From Eledone cirrhosa (Eukaryota; Mollusca; Cephalopoda; Octopoda; Eledonidae), in contig OZ024743.1 of the NCBI GenBank assembly GCA_964016885.1, positions 348,468,394 through 348,532,393 on the forward strand: 64,000 nucleotides of DNA. Reading direction: 5' to 3'. Positions 36,064 to 48,021 of the stretch are shown in pieces (the first letter of the stretch is position 1; each line of letters starts with the position of its first letter). A model generated the notes under the pieces. That model saw only the letters and a list, made by a program, of their open reading frames with translations, ran no database searches and was not told the origin of the DNA. Both the position numbers and the translations under genes were made by a program.

Positions 36064-36186
36064 CAATATGTAGAAAAGATAACACACCAGAGAGAGAGAT
36101 AGCGCATTATCAGTCAAACAGGGAACAATCACCAGAGTATGGAATATATAGCCCATGGGCTATATATATATATATATATATATATG

Positions 36187-36273
<87 letters not shown>

Positions 36274-36295
36274 AAATAAACAAAGAAGCCTTCAA
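36021..36295. repeat. (TA)n tracts around a short palindrome
   Basis: TA at 36021-36062 and 36163-36266. ATATATAGCCCATGGGCTAT is a perfect palindrome near 36143-36166. Confidence 0.92.
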
Positions 36296-37085
36296 TACAT
36301 CAAACATCTTTATTTGCTGACAGTGTTTCGTCCCATTAACCAGGACTCATCAGAGCAAGGAAAAAGACAAGAGGTATTAACGGCCAGAACAGGCCAAAAC
36401 TCAGAAGACATGGAATGGATATTTATGAAAATTTGGGAGAATTATCATGGAAAGACATGCTAAACCTAATATGGTGCATTTAAATAAAGGCTATAGGGCA
36501 ATAGAGCAAGCAAGACATTAAATATTAAACAAACCCACGTTAAAAGTACAATATAAGTCTAATACTTGAAATACAACATAGTAATACAATGTGAGAATTA
36601 TAATACAATATACAATACCATACAATAGATAATACAGAAATAAAACTTAATATACATATATATATATATCCACACTCACTCTAACACATATACATACACA
36701 TTTACACATACACATAATAACACAAATATAAATATAAATAAAAGCATTATAATAGAATAATCACCCTGACGGTGTGATTAAACAATACCAAAATCAATGA
36801 AAATAATATATTGACGTTAAAAAAATATATAAAAATACATCCTATGTATCATTTACAGTCAACAAATTGTGTATAAAAGTATAAAGTATTTCACAGGGTA
36901 AAAAAATAATAATACCATATAATATTTAAAAGTATGGTGAAAAAAATATAAATATAAATAAATATATATAATAGACAATAAATATACGGAGATATAGGCA
37001 GTTCAAATCCATATAATATTACATATCAGTATTTCAATACCGGACACATACTAATAATTCAATTACATATAATACAATATAATCT
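36266..37085 (-). mobile_element. AT-rich repeat with a hammerhead at its 3' side
   Basis: A non-coding AT-rich segment whose minus strand ends in a hammerhead (36314-36358) and a short tail before (TA)n. The extent of the unit is uncertain. A non-autonomous Penelope-like or retrozyme-like unit is the most likely reading. Confidence 0.45.
36314..36358 (-). ncRNA. hammerhead ribozyme, type I, minimal
   Basis: On the minus strand: TTGCT, CTGATGA, stem II GTCC(T)/(G)GGAC around a short loop, GAAA, stem III of A-U and C-G closing ACT, then the GTC cleavage triplet and AGCAA. Stem I is the perfect 5-bp TTGCT/AGCAA pairing. Every conserved core base is present. This is the compact 45-nt form known from retrozymes and Penelope-like elements. 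Confidence 0.9.
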
Positions 37086-37094
37086 ATTAATATT

Positions 37095-37277
37095 AATTGT
37101 TTCTACTTTAGGCACAAGGCCAGCAATTACCCAGTGCATTACTAGTACTTTATTTTATCGACCCCGTAAGGATGAAAGGCAAAGTCAACCTCGGCGGAAT
37201 TTGAACTCAGATCGTAAAGGGACGTAACTATGCTGGAAAGCATGGCGTCCGACCCTCTACTGATACTGCCAATCCCC
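37095..37277 (-). mobile_element. tRNA-derived SINE, type A
   Basis: Minus strand, nearly full length, B box GAGTTCAAATTCCGCC near 37194-37210. A short duplication, ATTAATATT, is present on both sides (about 37087-37096 and 37280-37289). Confidence 0.93.
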
Positions 37278-37431
37278 AATATTAATATTTCAAAAGCAGA
37301 CACACAATATCAAGGGAAAAAGCTTCGGCTCTGTTGGATAACATTGAGCTATATCCTATACTGTCTTTTCCCTAATACGACGAGTGTGTTTAACCCCAAT
37401 GCACTCATGTATTCTAATCTTATATATATAC

Positions 37432-37433
<2 letters not shown>

Positions 37434-37497
<64 letters not shown>

Positions 37498-37685
37498 TGC
37501 TTAAACTTTAATCTTTTATATATATATATATATATATATACTCTTATATGTGTTCCAGGCATCAGGCTGAGGTCAGGCTGCAGCACCGCTCTTATATATA
37601 TTGATTTATACAATTAACTGTCTCTAATACGTAGACATCTCAATGAAAGGATAAGATATATTAATAAATTATCTACCACTGAGGG

Positions 37686-37754
<69 letters not shown>

Positions 37755-37775
37755 TATATATATACATATATATAT
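37434..37775. repeat. (TA)n tracts with a Penelope-like terminal snippet
   Basis: TA at 37434-37493, 37518-37540 and 37690-37750. Between them, TTGCTTAAACTTTAATCTTT (37497-37516) matches the family II terminal repeat. Confidence 0.85.
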
Positions 37776-38380
37776 ACTTACATACATACCTTTTCATGGC
37801 CTCTCTCAGAAAACATTTACTATTTGCACATATTGCAATTGATAATACAATATACTACAATGAACGGAAATAAAATTAGGCAAATTAGCATGTCAGGCTC
37901 GCTCGCTCTAAAATATCTGATAGGTATATAACGCATATAGCTGCGTGTTTCTTCGTGTATTGTGAAAGATATAGGCATTTTATGATGATGATCCAACCAG
38001 AGTTCAAAACATTAGTCAAGCTGTCGATCATTTTAATCTGCGGGAAAATGTGTAAAGAGGACTTGCTTAATATAGGAAAATAAATGCGTGTTTACATGTT
38101 CATTTCTTACACCTTCGATTAAAACCTGTATCGTCTTTTACAGATAAGAAATAATAATATATTTCAGCTGCTTACCTGACATTATAATATGTATTTAGCG
38201 TGGAGGAATGCATGACTGTGTGGTTAAGATGTTCACCATAGCGGCTGTACCGTACCTGTATTTCAAAGGTTCCGCCTAGTCAATTATTCCTTTATGCTGA
38301 CACGGCTTTAAGAGTAGACGTGCTTTTAAAATATTTAACCATTTACACGTTAATTTATGAACTGGAGGTTCTGTTGATCG
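37776..38380. other. unassigned sequence
   Basis: No coding signal. 38212-38300 (GACTGTGTGGTTAAGATG) faintly resembles a tRNA-like SINE head, but no B box is convincing. Confidence 0.4.
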
Positions 38381-40190
38381 AAGAATTGAATTTTTGTCGC
38401 CGACTCAGTGGAGAAAGTATCATAAATAGGGCACTAATCTGCTTGTAGTGCCTCGTTAATCTCCGAGTTACGCACTTTATCGAGTAATGTTACTTCAAAG
38501 ATTCTCAGGACGAATGCCATTTTGGCCGCATGTATTTGCGATCGTATTCGTTCGGCCATTACACAAGATTCATGACCATATGGACGATCGCGATTTTGGC
38601 CTTTACACCTACACCCTTCTTCTGATTACCAATTACTGAAGCTGGCCGATTATTGCATCAGCTCTTACAATGCTTGCAGTTAATTCAGTCTCGTGCCTTT
38701 CAACACTCGTGAAGACGGGCCTGATATATTTGAACTTCTTTACTTGCTTCAGTGGAACTTCATTCACATGTAGAGTGCACTCCACACGCATACTTCAGAG
38801 GACGATTGTCTCAGTTTTTGTAGCAATGATTTTTATTCCTGCTATGCAGCACTCGGCATCAAACCTATCAAGTGCTAGTCGAAGATCATCTTCAGTCGAG
38901 TTAAGTAACACTATATGACCTGAAAATTTAAGCTGATTGATTTTACATCCACCATTCATGATACCACTTTCAAACAGGCTGAAGTTAAAACCGGCTGAAA
39001 TTCACGTAAATAAAGAATAGGAGAGGTGACAGTACGTACCCTTGCATGAAACCGACTCCTACACAAAGCGGTTTCGATTTAGCACCATTTAACCGAACAC
39101 ACATACTCAGCAATTGTAATCGAGACATCAGGACATCAATAAGCAGACCATCAATCCCATATATCTGCACAGCCTTCCAGGGCAGATCCCGAGGAACGCA
39201 GTCATATGCCTTGTTGAGATCGACAATACAAGAATATTCTTCTTGAAAATACTCCCACAACATCGCCAATACCTGCCACAGTGTGAATATTTGGTCGGCT
39301 GTGCTGCGTCCGGGGCGAAATCTACACTGTTCATTAACTAGTGTGAACTCTACAATATCCCTGCATCCAATTTGCCAGACACTTAGCATAGGCATCACCG
39401 GGAAGCTTAACAAGGAGATCCCTCTGTAATTGGAACAATCTCTCTTGTCTCGCTTTTTGAAAATTGATATTAACACTCACGGTTGCCATTTATTAGGTGC
39501 CTTCTAAGAGATACAGGCCACCCGACATACAGGTTTCAGCCAGAGAAAATGTTCTCTATTTTACACTCTTCACATCTCGGACCGGATTTTATCTTCCCGA
39601 GTGGTTTTGCCACTTTTGAGATCTTTACTGCTCTTGTGACCTCAGACTCTGAGAGATTAATCAACGCTCCCATATGCACCTCGTGTACATCCGAAGATGC
39701 TGTTGTGGTTTAGAAGATCAGCCAATTATCCTCTCTACCTCACGCGTTCGCACATCTCTGAAGAGAGCCGAATCCCAGATGCGTTCTTGATATCAGTTGT
39801 GGAAGAGGGCTTCTTATTACGAAGTAGTTTGGATGGTCTGCTTGAACACACTTTATTTGCTGATCTTAAATCAGATTCCAGCTTGTTTTTACCGCAAGTG
39901 CAAGAAGAAGGACTTATTTGAAAGTCTAACTTTGTAAGCCCCCTCTTTGCTCAGATTGTATGTTTGACCTCTTGATTGCACCAATGCGTCTTCTAGCCAT
40001 CCGGCGCCACACCAACCCGCTTTCACCCGTAGCATTTAACAGCTGAAACAAAAAAAATGATTTGTTGAACAATCTCCACTCAGTCTCAGCCTCCTCAGTT
40101 TTCTCAAGGAGTCCTTTGAATTTGGTTCCAATAGTAGCTGTACATCTGGTCCTGACTTCCTTATTCACCAATGCTTCCCACTTAATCAAT
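38380..40190 (-). pseudogene. LINE ORF2 with reverse transcriptase
   Basis: Minus strand. 39926-40189 is the pre-RT region (EAETEWRLFNKSFF). 38985-39476 is the RT: FKKRDKRDCSNYRGISLLSF, FRPGRSTADQIFTL, a catalytic-aspartate region IVDLNKAYDCVPRD, and VGFMQGYVLSPLLFFIYVN. The next frame (38640-38985) has KFSGHIVLLNS where an active enzyme has an A-D-D box, so the catalytic pair is lost. Further pieces to about 38400 resemble the post-RT region. The group is the one found widely in fish and molluscs; the clade was not resolved. Confidence 0.85.
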
Positions 40191-40274
40191 ATTAATTATT
40201 GATCTATGTCCCCGATTCCCCTTATACAATGTGAATGTTTCTCTCCCCTTTTCTTTCTATATAGTTATATACAA

Positions 40275-40310
40275 TCTCTCTCTCTCTCTCATTCTCTCTC
40301 TCTCTCTCTC

Positions 40311-40384
<74 letters not shown>

Positions 40385-40405
40385 TCTCTGTATATATATA
40401 TATAT
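40275..40405. repeat. (CT)n-(TA)n compound microsatellite
   Basis: About 115 bp of CT with few interruptions passing into TA. Confidence 0.95.
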
Positions 40406-40489
40406 ATACATACATACATACTTACATTTAAGTACCAGCCGTACTAAGAGTGAGAAAGGAAATTTCGTTTCATTCTTTTCCATTTTTAC

Positions 40490-40652
<163 letters not shown>

Positions 40653-40654
40653 CT

Positions 40655-40745
40655 ACCGGTGGAACAAAAAGTATGAAGTTGTTCATCTACCACGTGGTAT
40701 TTTTTTGAGGCTCTTTACTTGTGAACAAAGCGAATATTAATGATA
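40655..40745 (+). mobile_element. fragment of the hammerhead-type repeat
   Basis: AGTATGAAGTTGTTCAT and GGCTCTTTACTTGTGAACAA match 41688-41757 and the 17.97- and 49.9-kb copies. Only sequence downstream of the ribozyme cleavage position is kept. Confidence 0.5.
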
Positions 40746-40777
40746 TTATTATGACATCATTACTATTATTATAGAGT

Positions 40778-41112
40778 GAAGGCGTATTGCTTAGCGGTTA
40801 GAGCATTGGGCTTGCAATCGAAAGGTTGTGAGTTCAATTTTCGGACCGGGTGATGTGTTGTTTCCTTGAGCAAAACACTTTATTTCACGTTGCTCCAGTA
40901 TACTTAGCTGTAGAAATGAGTTGCGACGTCACTGGTGCCAAGCTGTATCGAACATTGCCTTTCCCTTGGACCTGATCGGTGGCGTGGAGAGGAGAGACTG
41001 GCATGCATAGGCGACTATTGGTCTTCCACAAACAATCTTGCCTGGACTTGTGCCTCTGACGAAAACTTTCTAGGTGCAAATCCCATGGTCATTCGTGACC
41101 GAAGGGGGTTTT
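40778..41112 (+). mobile_element. tRNA-derived SINE, type B
   Basis: Clear tRNA-like head: TTGCTTAGCGGTTAGAGC as A box and GGTTGTGAGTTCAATTTTC as B box. Body CACTTTATTTCACGTTGCTC, GAGTTGCGACGTCACTGGTG, GGACCTGATCGGTGGCGTGG, then CATAGGCGACTATTGGTC. This is the best-preserved type B copy in the window. Confidence 0.92.
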
Positions 41113-41135
41113 ACCATTTTACTATTATGCACTCA

Positions 41136-41400
41136 AGGGCGGTGATTTGGCAATATCGGTAGAAGGTCGGACATGTTGCATTGGTAGAGATTCGGATGTG
41201 TTGCATCGGTAGAGTTTCGGACGCCATGCTTTGCAGCATAGAGTTACGGCCTTTTATGATCTGAGTTCAAATCCCGCCGACATTAAATTTGCCTTTCATC
41301 CTTACGGGGTCGATAAAATAAAGTACCAATCACACACTGGGATCTATTTAATAGACTTCCCCCTCCCCCAAATTGCTGGCCTTGTGCCTATATCAGAAAA
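41136..41400 (+). mobile_element. tRNA-derived SINE, type A, with triplicated head
   Basis: Follows the type B SINE by about 25 bp. The A-box region is present three times as variants of GGTAGAG..TCGGA..TGTTGCAT (about 41156-41225) before the normal ACGCCATGCTTTGCAGCAT and B box. The body has the extended pyrimidine variant CCCCCTCCCCCAAATTGCTG. Confidence 0.92.
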
Positions 41401-41679
41401 TATTATGATTATTCATTCACGAATACACTTAGATATTCACCGTGTTAAGAGCGAAAACATATTTTGTTTTTTTAATCTTCGGCAAGGCTAGCAGTAAAAT
41501 CGCTCGATATGCATATGAGGTATGCAAATGAAGGTAATCAGTCGATGTATATATTTAAGAATACTATGTATTCTCAGTATTTCCAGACGGTATCTAACGA
41601 GCAGAATACACAATCTTGACACGGAGCAATACACTCCGAAACAATTGTCAATTGTCAATTGTTTTCCTTCAGATATCGC

Positions 41680-41770
41680 TGAAACTAAAGTATGAAGTTG
41701 TTCACCTAAAATATTGTGTTCGTATGAGGGGGTTTACTTGTAAACAAACCGAATTTTAGTAATATTATGA
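41680..41770 (+). mobile_element. decayed hammerhead-type repeat
   Basis: CTGAAACTAAAGTATGAAGTTG keeps the GAAAC and GTA triplet of the 49.85-kb ribozyme, but CTGATGA and stem II are gone. Confidence 0.45.
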
Positions 41771-41931
41771 TATTATAATATTATTATTATTCACTCAAGA
41801 ATACACTATATACATATGTATATTTCATATGAAATGTGTGTGTGTGTCCATGTGTGTGTGTGATGACTTAATATATGATCTTGTTTACATTACATAGATA
41901 TGAGTGGAAACACACATTTGTGTATGAATAT

Positions 41932-41936
<5 letters not shown>

Positions 41937-42008
<72 letters not shown>
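41937..42008. repeat. (TA)n microsatellite
   Basis: About 72 bp of pure TA. Confidence 0.96.
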
Positions 42009-42009
<1 letters not shown>

Positions 42010-42013
<4 letters not shown>

Positions 42014-43295
42014 CATCTTTGTGTGTTCGTGCCTGTGTGTGTGTTTGTGACTGTTTATGTGTGTGTGTGCACTGTAGAATGAAGAAATTTGCAATGCAAT
42101 CATGCATGATGTTTAATATACCATTTCATAGCAAATTACTTGAGATACATCTTGAACACAATTACAGTGAGTGAATGTACGTGTGTGTTGTTTTACATAC
42201 CAGCTCTGTAAAACGTGTTTGTTGTCCGAATGTCCCAACCTATAGGGAGATGTTCGGGTGGTAAGTTAATGATGGTGTTGGAGCTGAAGATTGTAGTGGT
42301 AATGTTGGCTTAGCTGAGAATATGATTTTCTTATTTCTGTTCGAGTAATTTCTTAAGCTAAGCACTAAAACTGAAATTTGAATGTTAACATCTACTTATG
42401 AATATACCTGCTTTTGACTACCTATGGACTTCTGTTCTTCCCAATAATCATTGAATAATCATTGAATAATCATTGAATATAATAATATAATAGTTATTGA
42501 TATTCCGCCCTTTTCCTGCAGATATATGAAAGAGGTGTTCATATCGAGACAACAGTTAAACTTATTATCGAGCACTACACCATTAATGTTAGTTTGTCAG
42601 AATCGTTAATGTGTCGGACAAAATGGTATGCGACATTTCATCACGCCTTCTCAAATTCTCATCAAGCTCCATTTCGCCTTTAATTTTGAAGGAATTGATA
42701 AAATAATTTTCCCGTGAAATATTGAGATAATTTAAATCGAATTTTCCTTCACTGCAAAATTGCAGGTCTTATATCAGAAGTAGAAACCATTCATCTAGGA
42801 CTAATTTGACTGTGGTTTCTAGTAGTTCTAGCGAACACGCCAAATCTTTCTTGCATATTGTAATGTAATATTTAATTACATGTTTATCAAGCAGATCTGT
42901 AAAATTCTCAGTTGTCGGAATAATTGTTAGAAATAGGTGAGAAATTACTCTGAATTCAACCATGAAAATGAAAAGCCATGGTACATGATGCATGAATAGA
43001 GGGACTGTGGTTATGTTTGAAATACGTTTGATTGACGAATAATATTTTACGGATCGCAATTCATAGTAAGATATTATCAAGTCTGTCAATGTGATTAGAT
43101 ACTGCTAATAGATAAAATCAGCTGCGATGTGTCTCAGTTATGAGCAGTAACGAAGGTGAAAGACCACCGACACAATTTAAAATTACTTTTTTCCCTAAAA
43201 TTTCGAGAGCCAGAGATTCGCTCATTCACATACCTCTATACATACAAAAACAGTTACACATATATACTATGTTGGTATATATTTTTACAACCTAT
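42010..43295. other. unassigned sequence
   Basis: No recognisable gene or element. A short tandem (CATTGAATAAT, three copies) lies at 42447-42479. Confidence 0.4.
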
Positions 43296-43296
43296 A

Positions 43297-43530
43297 TATC
43301 GTGAGATTTATATCGAATGGTAATAATATTCGATTCGTTTGCAAGCAATTGCCTCACTATGTTATATTGTTTAGATGACCATCGCCATCCATTGGTTCTA
43401 GTGGTGACAGAGAGAAACAATCGACAATATTGTTTCTCGGTAATGGTTCTTGTCAAGATGTTGTATCTCCCCTCTGTCACTTGCAAACGAAACGAATATT
43501 ATTATATTTCGATATAATATTCACGAATGC
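43297..43530. mobile_element. MITE-like element with ~45-bp terminal inverted repeats
   Basis: Left end TCGTGAGATTTATATCGAAT and right end (minus strand) TCGTGAATATTATATCGAAA both continue through AATAATATTCG and CGTTTGCAAG. Total about 234 bp, non-coding interior. Compact size and matching ends fit a DNA-transposon derivative. The target duplication is not clear because the flanks are AT-rich. Confidence 0.7.
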
Positions 43531-44160
43531 ATTTCCATATCCGCTAGGTTAGAGCAAAAAGCCAAGTCTACTTTTGTTTTGAACCTATATATATTTTTTT
43601 TGTATCTATCTAGCAATCTCTCTCTCTCTTATATATACATATATAAACACACACACACACACGCACACACACGCACACACACTCATATATACAGATATAC
43701 ATGAAAATAAAAGTTAATTAGTCTCTAATACTTAAACATCTCATTGAATGTATAAAATATATACATAAAATATCAATCAGAGAAGCAATATTTAAGTGAA
43801 AAAACCTATTTACGGGAGCATAAGTCTGACGGAAGCAAACATTTGTTATTCAATCCCACTAATATAACGATCTCCCTACCATGGTTTCATTTGAGGAAGA
43901 AGAAATTATTAAAAATGACCAACATTTGAAGAATCCGTATATTTATCAGTGGAATTATTCTTCAATATATAGTTTCAATATATAGCCTCTTGGAATTGAA
44001 GAATAACTCTCCTGATGATAGATAGATATATATTTATGTCACACCAGCAGTCTGACAAGCAGATCGATACTGGGGTTGGGTCCATAAGTTCTATGGGTTA
44101 CGCGCGTAACAGGTCGATACACAATAAATATATTTTATATGTAAACGAATCTTCCTCCTT
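43531..44160. other. unassigned sequence
   Basis: Contains a short (CA)n at 43648-43682. No gene seen. Confidence 0.4.
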
Positions 44161-44163
44161 TTT

Positions 44164-44345
44164 TCTATTATCTATATATATAAAACTGAGGATGTATGTT
44201 GTGTGTGTGTGTATGTGAGTTTGAATCCCTAACACTTGAGAACCACCCAACCGAGTGTTTTCAAACTTTACACATGTAATACTTATGTTTCAGGGAGTGT
44301 TCTGAACAAAATGAATTTCAATTTTCAATGACCTAGGGACCGCAT
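44164..44345 (+). mobile_element. Helitron-like 5' end
   Basis: TCTATATATATAAAACTGAGG then ATGTATGTTGTGTGTG and AGTTTGAATCCCTAACACTT, related to 35643-35830. No CTAG 3' end is found. Confidence 0.6.
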
Positions 44346-44389
44346 TAGGCGATTTAGTGATCTCTCTCTATAATTCTTAGTCTTTCTAT

Positions 44390-44610
44390 TTTTATATAGA
44401 TACATACATATAACGTCGCGCCCTTATAATATCTGTCTGTATGTCTGGCTGTCTGCATTACGTCACTTCCCTGAGGATGTCTGTCTGTGTGTGTGTGTCT
44501 GTAAGTTTGAATCCCTAAAACTCGAGAAGTACCCAACCGATCTTTTTCAAGCTTTACATGTGTATTACTTGTGTCAGGGAGTGATATGCACATAAAAATG
44601 AACATTTTGT
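44390..44610 (+). mobile_element. second Helitron-like 5' region
   Basis: CTGAGGATGTCTGTCTGTGTG, AGTTTGAATCCCTAAAACTC and CCAACCGATCTTTTTCAAG match the copies at 44.2 and 35.7 kb. It lies about 45 bp after the first, in the same orientation. Confidence 0.55.
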
Positions 44611-45920
44611 CACAGTCAGTAAATGTGCTCAATACATTAGTAGAGTGTAACCATCATGTAGAATCCATTTCTATGTTAGATATGATATATATATGTCGTT
44701 CATAGAAAATGTAACAAAGAGTTGTAAATATTTAAATAGCTTCGAAAAAGGGTAGAGACACCTTATAGATGGGTACATCGGCACATATTAGGGTGGATTG
44801 CTGGAGTGGAAACCTAGCGATCTCTGATGAATATTTTATAGAAGACAAAAGGTTGTGTCCATTCCATAATTCAGTTCTACCAATTGGATATTTTTCTTGC
44901 TGTACATATATATGTATATATACGTTTACGTTTACGGAATGGAAATGTTCAGACTTTGTCGGTACATAATGATGTTATTTATGTTTTTTTTAATAGATTC
45001 TGAGGAGATCAGTACCGTGGAAAATTGGAATTTCATACTCTATTTATAGTACTGTTTGTAATGGAAAAATGTAAGGAGTGGGACATAGAAATAGGAGATA
45101 AAAGTGAATGGGAGGCAAGATTAAAGGAAGAAAGGAAAAAGTAGGTGAAAAGGGAATAGAGGTTGTTAGTAACATGTACCGAATGGAGTTGATCCCAATC
45201 ATAATAAAGTAAAATAAAATAAGCTAAAATTGTGATTTCAAAGAGCAAAGAAAAAATGTAAATAAAAGGAAATAAAAATATAATGTTGGGGTACAAAATT
45301 TATTATAAATGTAAATATAAAATCAAATACATTCACTAATAAATAGTAAAACGTGAAAATGAAATGGAATATAAATAATGATAAAATATAAAACATTAGA
45401 GAGATAAAAATAAATATAAATGAAATAAATATAAATTATATAATATTAGACAGTAAAATAGTAAAAAGGAAAATAAAGTATAGGTATATATGACAGTAAT
45501 ATAAAGTAATATGATAATGAGAATAAACAATAAAGACAAAAAACACGTCTGGGGCGTCGATTCGGTTCTTAATCTCTTTGAAGTGGCAGGCTTCAGTTGG
45601 ATTGTGTTTTCTAACTCCGGTCATTTAGTTGACCACAGACATGTTTTGTCTTCCTATTCTTTATATTTTTTAGGTATGCCGGTCACACGTTCGGGTACCT
45701 TACACAGACGCACATATACATAGAGGTTTGTGTATAGACAGGTTAAACACACAGGTGCACACACGTCCATACACATATATACACACACGTGTACAGATAG
45801 GCATGGACACGGATACGCCAACACACATTCACTTGTGCGGGCATTGATCTAAGGTTAGAAGTGGGATGTGTGTGGCAATGTATTGATAAAAAGTTTAATA
45901 AATTGTAACATATAATGATA
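44611..45920. other. unassigned AT-rich sequence
   Basis: A-rich from 45060 to 45540, then a TACACA-rich stretch. No gene or element recognised. Confidence 0.4.
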
Positions 45921-45926
45921 GACTAT

Positions 45927-46118
45927 AATAATTGTTTCTACTTTTGGCACAAGGCCAGCAATTAACCAGTACATTACTGGTACTTTATTTTATCGACTCC
46001 GTAAGGATGAAAGGCAAAGTTAACTTCGACGGGATTTGAACTCAGATCGTAAAGGGACGTAACTATGCTGGAAAGCATGGTGTCCGACTCTCTACTGATA
46101 CTGCCAATCCACCACCCC
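45927..46118 (-). mobile_element. tRNA-derived SINE, type A
   Basis: Minus strand, full length. B box GAGTTCAAATCCCGTCG near 46031-46047. Flanks share an ATAATAAT-type duplication. Confidence 0.93.
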
Positions 46119-46234
46119 TAATAGAATATAATAATGATAATAATATGGTAATAGTGATTAGGTTAGTATAAGTAGAATACTATAATGAGGTTACAATATA
46201 ATAGTAATATTCCCTGGAAGTACTATCGTATATA

Positions 46235-46350
46235 TATATAGTTAATTCATTCGGTCCTGTATTTACCATTGACTGACCAAGTATAGCACAATTTTTTTCG
46301 ACACACGATTTCATATCAAAAACCTCGCAAAACAATTCATCGCTGTCATA
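46235..46350 (+). mobile_element. Penelope-like terminal-repeat fragment, family I
   Basis: CATTGACTGACC, TTCGACACACGATTTCATAT and AAAAACCTCGC match the terminal region of the 59.7-61.6-kb element and 50290-50330. Confidence 0.65.
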
Positions 46351-46461
46351 TATATATTATATATATATTTATATATATATTATATATATATATACATATA
46401 TATAGATACCTGCTCGGTACGTGTATGTTCTTTGGAGAAATATTCATCTACACACACACAC

Positions 46462-46532
<71 letters not shown>

Positions 46533-46605
46533 TAATATATACATATATATTATATATATATATTATATATATATTATATATATATATTATATATATATAT
46601 ATATA
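46350..46605. repeat. (TA)n-rich block
   Basis: TA tracts with TATATTATATA phase changes, longest at 46466-46525. Confidence 0.93.
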
Positions 46606-47215
46606 TGTCAGGTCACCAGTTGGTGCTACTGGTAATATGTATCCCAGTACAACCTGTCTCATGGTCGGGTCGTTGGCGACTACACTGGCAACCCACCAAG
46701 GTTTCTTGGTGAAGAGGGTGACTTTGGACATCCTGCAGGACAAAAAGAAAAAACCTGTCAAAGGCCAAAGGAGCTCTTAAGAGTCAATGGCCATCAAAAA
46801 TCACCAGGAGAGATGACCCCTTAGCTTTTGTCAAGGCAGAATTCTAGGAGAAGGAAAACTCTGATATAACACCTGCAACCCTGATGGTATCCAATGATGT
46901 TGACTTGTTCTTCTTTTTGGTAAATATCATCTTGGTTAAGAGAGTGGGATTGGCTTTTTGCAGTGCCTTTGCTCACTATAAAAGCTTCACGGCACAGGCA
47001 TTGCTTTATATCTGGAGATCTCTCTACACTTGTCGTCATATGGTAACATGAGCCCAGCACTATGTGTCAATAATTGTCACAAGTGTAGTGTTTGTACCAG
47101 AGTTTTCAAGTCGCTGGCTGGACTAAAACGTCACACTCGTTCAGCGTATCGGTAGGGGTTCTCTTACATGGATATAAAGTAATGGCCGTACTCGAAAACG
47201 AGTTGGCAGCCATCA
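46606..47215 (+). mobile_element. LINE-like 3' end with zinc finger, copy 1
   Basis: Starts GTCAGGTCACCAGTTGGTGC and ends GAGTTGGCAGCCATCATGTA before an (ATGT)n tail. Near 47075-47150 a frame reads CHKCSVCTRVFKSLAGLKRH, a C2H2-type finger like those at the C-terminus of some LINE ORF2 proteins. Upstream protein sequence is not recognisable, so LINE identity is an inference from the finger and tail. Confidence 0.6.
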
Positions 47216-47392
47216 TGTATGCATGTATGTATGTATGTATGCATGCACGTTTGTATATATGTATGCATGCATGCATGCATGCTTGTATGTATGTATGTAT
47301 GTATGTATGTATGTATGTATGTATGTATGTATGTATGTATGTATGTATGCATGTTTGCATGTATGTATGTATGTATGTATGTATGTATGTAT
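47216..47392. repeat. (ATGT)n microsatellite
   Basis: GTAT/GCAT tetranucleotide tract forming the tail of copy 1 and the left border of copy 2. Confidence 0.95.
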
Positions 47393-47805
47393 TCCGGGAG
47401 AGATGACCCCTTAGCCTTTGTCAAGGAAGAATTCTAGGAGAAGGAAAACTCTGATATAACACCTGCAACCCTGATGATATCCAATGATGTTGACTTGTTC
47501 TTCTTTTTGCTAAATATCATCTTGGTTAAGAGAGTGGGACTGGCTTTGTGCAGTGCCTTTGCTCACTATAAAAGCTTCATGGCACAGGCATTGCTTTATA
47601 TCTGGAGATCTCTCTGCACATGTCGTCACATGGTACCATGGGCCCAGCACTATGTGTCAATAATTGTCACAAGTGTAGTGTTAGTACCAAAGTTTTCAAG
47701 TCGCTGTCTGGACTAAAAAGGCACACTGGTTCAGCGCATCAGTAGGGGTTCTCCTACATGGATATAAAGTAGTGGCCGTACTCGTAAACGAGTTGGCAGC
47801 CACCA
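47393..47805 (+). mobile_element. LINE-like 3' end, copy 2 (5' truncated)
   Basis: Directly repeats 46800-47215 with roughly one difference per 20-30 bases, from GAGAGATGACCCCTTAGC to GAGTTGGCAGCCACCAT. It ends against a (TA)n tract instead of an (ATGT)n tail. Confidence 0.85.
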
Positions 47806-47819
47806 TATATATATATATA

Positions 47820-47923
47820 TATATGAAAAGATACAGGACCCCGGCGGCTGTGCTTCGGACGTTTCGACAGCTAGATCGGGTGCTTTATGGTCCACTTGGT
47901 ATCTTACCACACCCTCTTTATTA

Positions 47924-47930
<7 letters not shown>
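47820..47930 (-). mobile_element. short repeat with GTCGAAACGTCCG motif
   Basis: On the minus strand GTCGAAACGTCCGAAGCACA and CAGCCGCCGGGGTCCTG; a related copy starts at 61790. The unit lies between (TA)n tracts. A hammerhead was considered but the CTGATGA core is absent. Confidence 0.5.
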
Positions 47931-47962
<32 letters not shown>

Positions 47963-48021
47963 CAAAATAACAGATTAAAGTTTAAGCAAATAATCGCTGC
48001 TTTCACCCTTAACGGGACGTC

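Noticed and set aside
40778..40860. Functional tRNA gene
   Set aside because: A and B boxes are present, but there is no acceptor stem and the sequence continues into a SINE body.
47092..47437. Met-Tyr-Val-Cys repeat proteins on both strands
   Set aside because: Translation of the (ATGT)n tract only. The C2H2-like finger just upstream is real sequence and is annotated separately.
47840..47880. GTCGAAACGTC as half of a hammerhead
   Set aside because: No CTGANGA upstream; the neighbouring CCCGATCTAGC does not fit the core.
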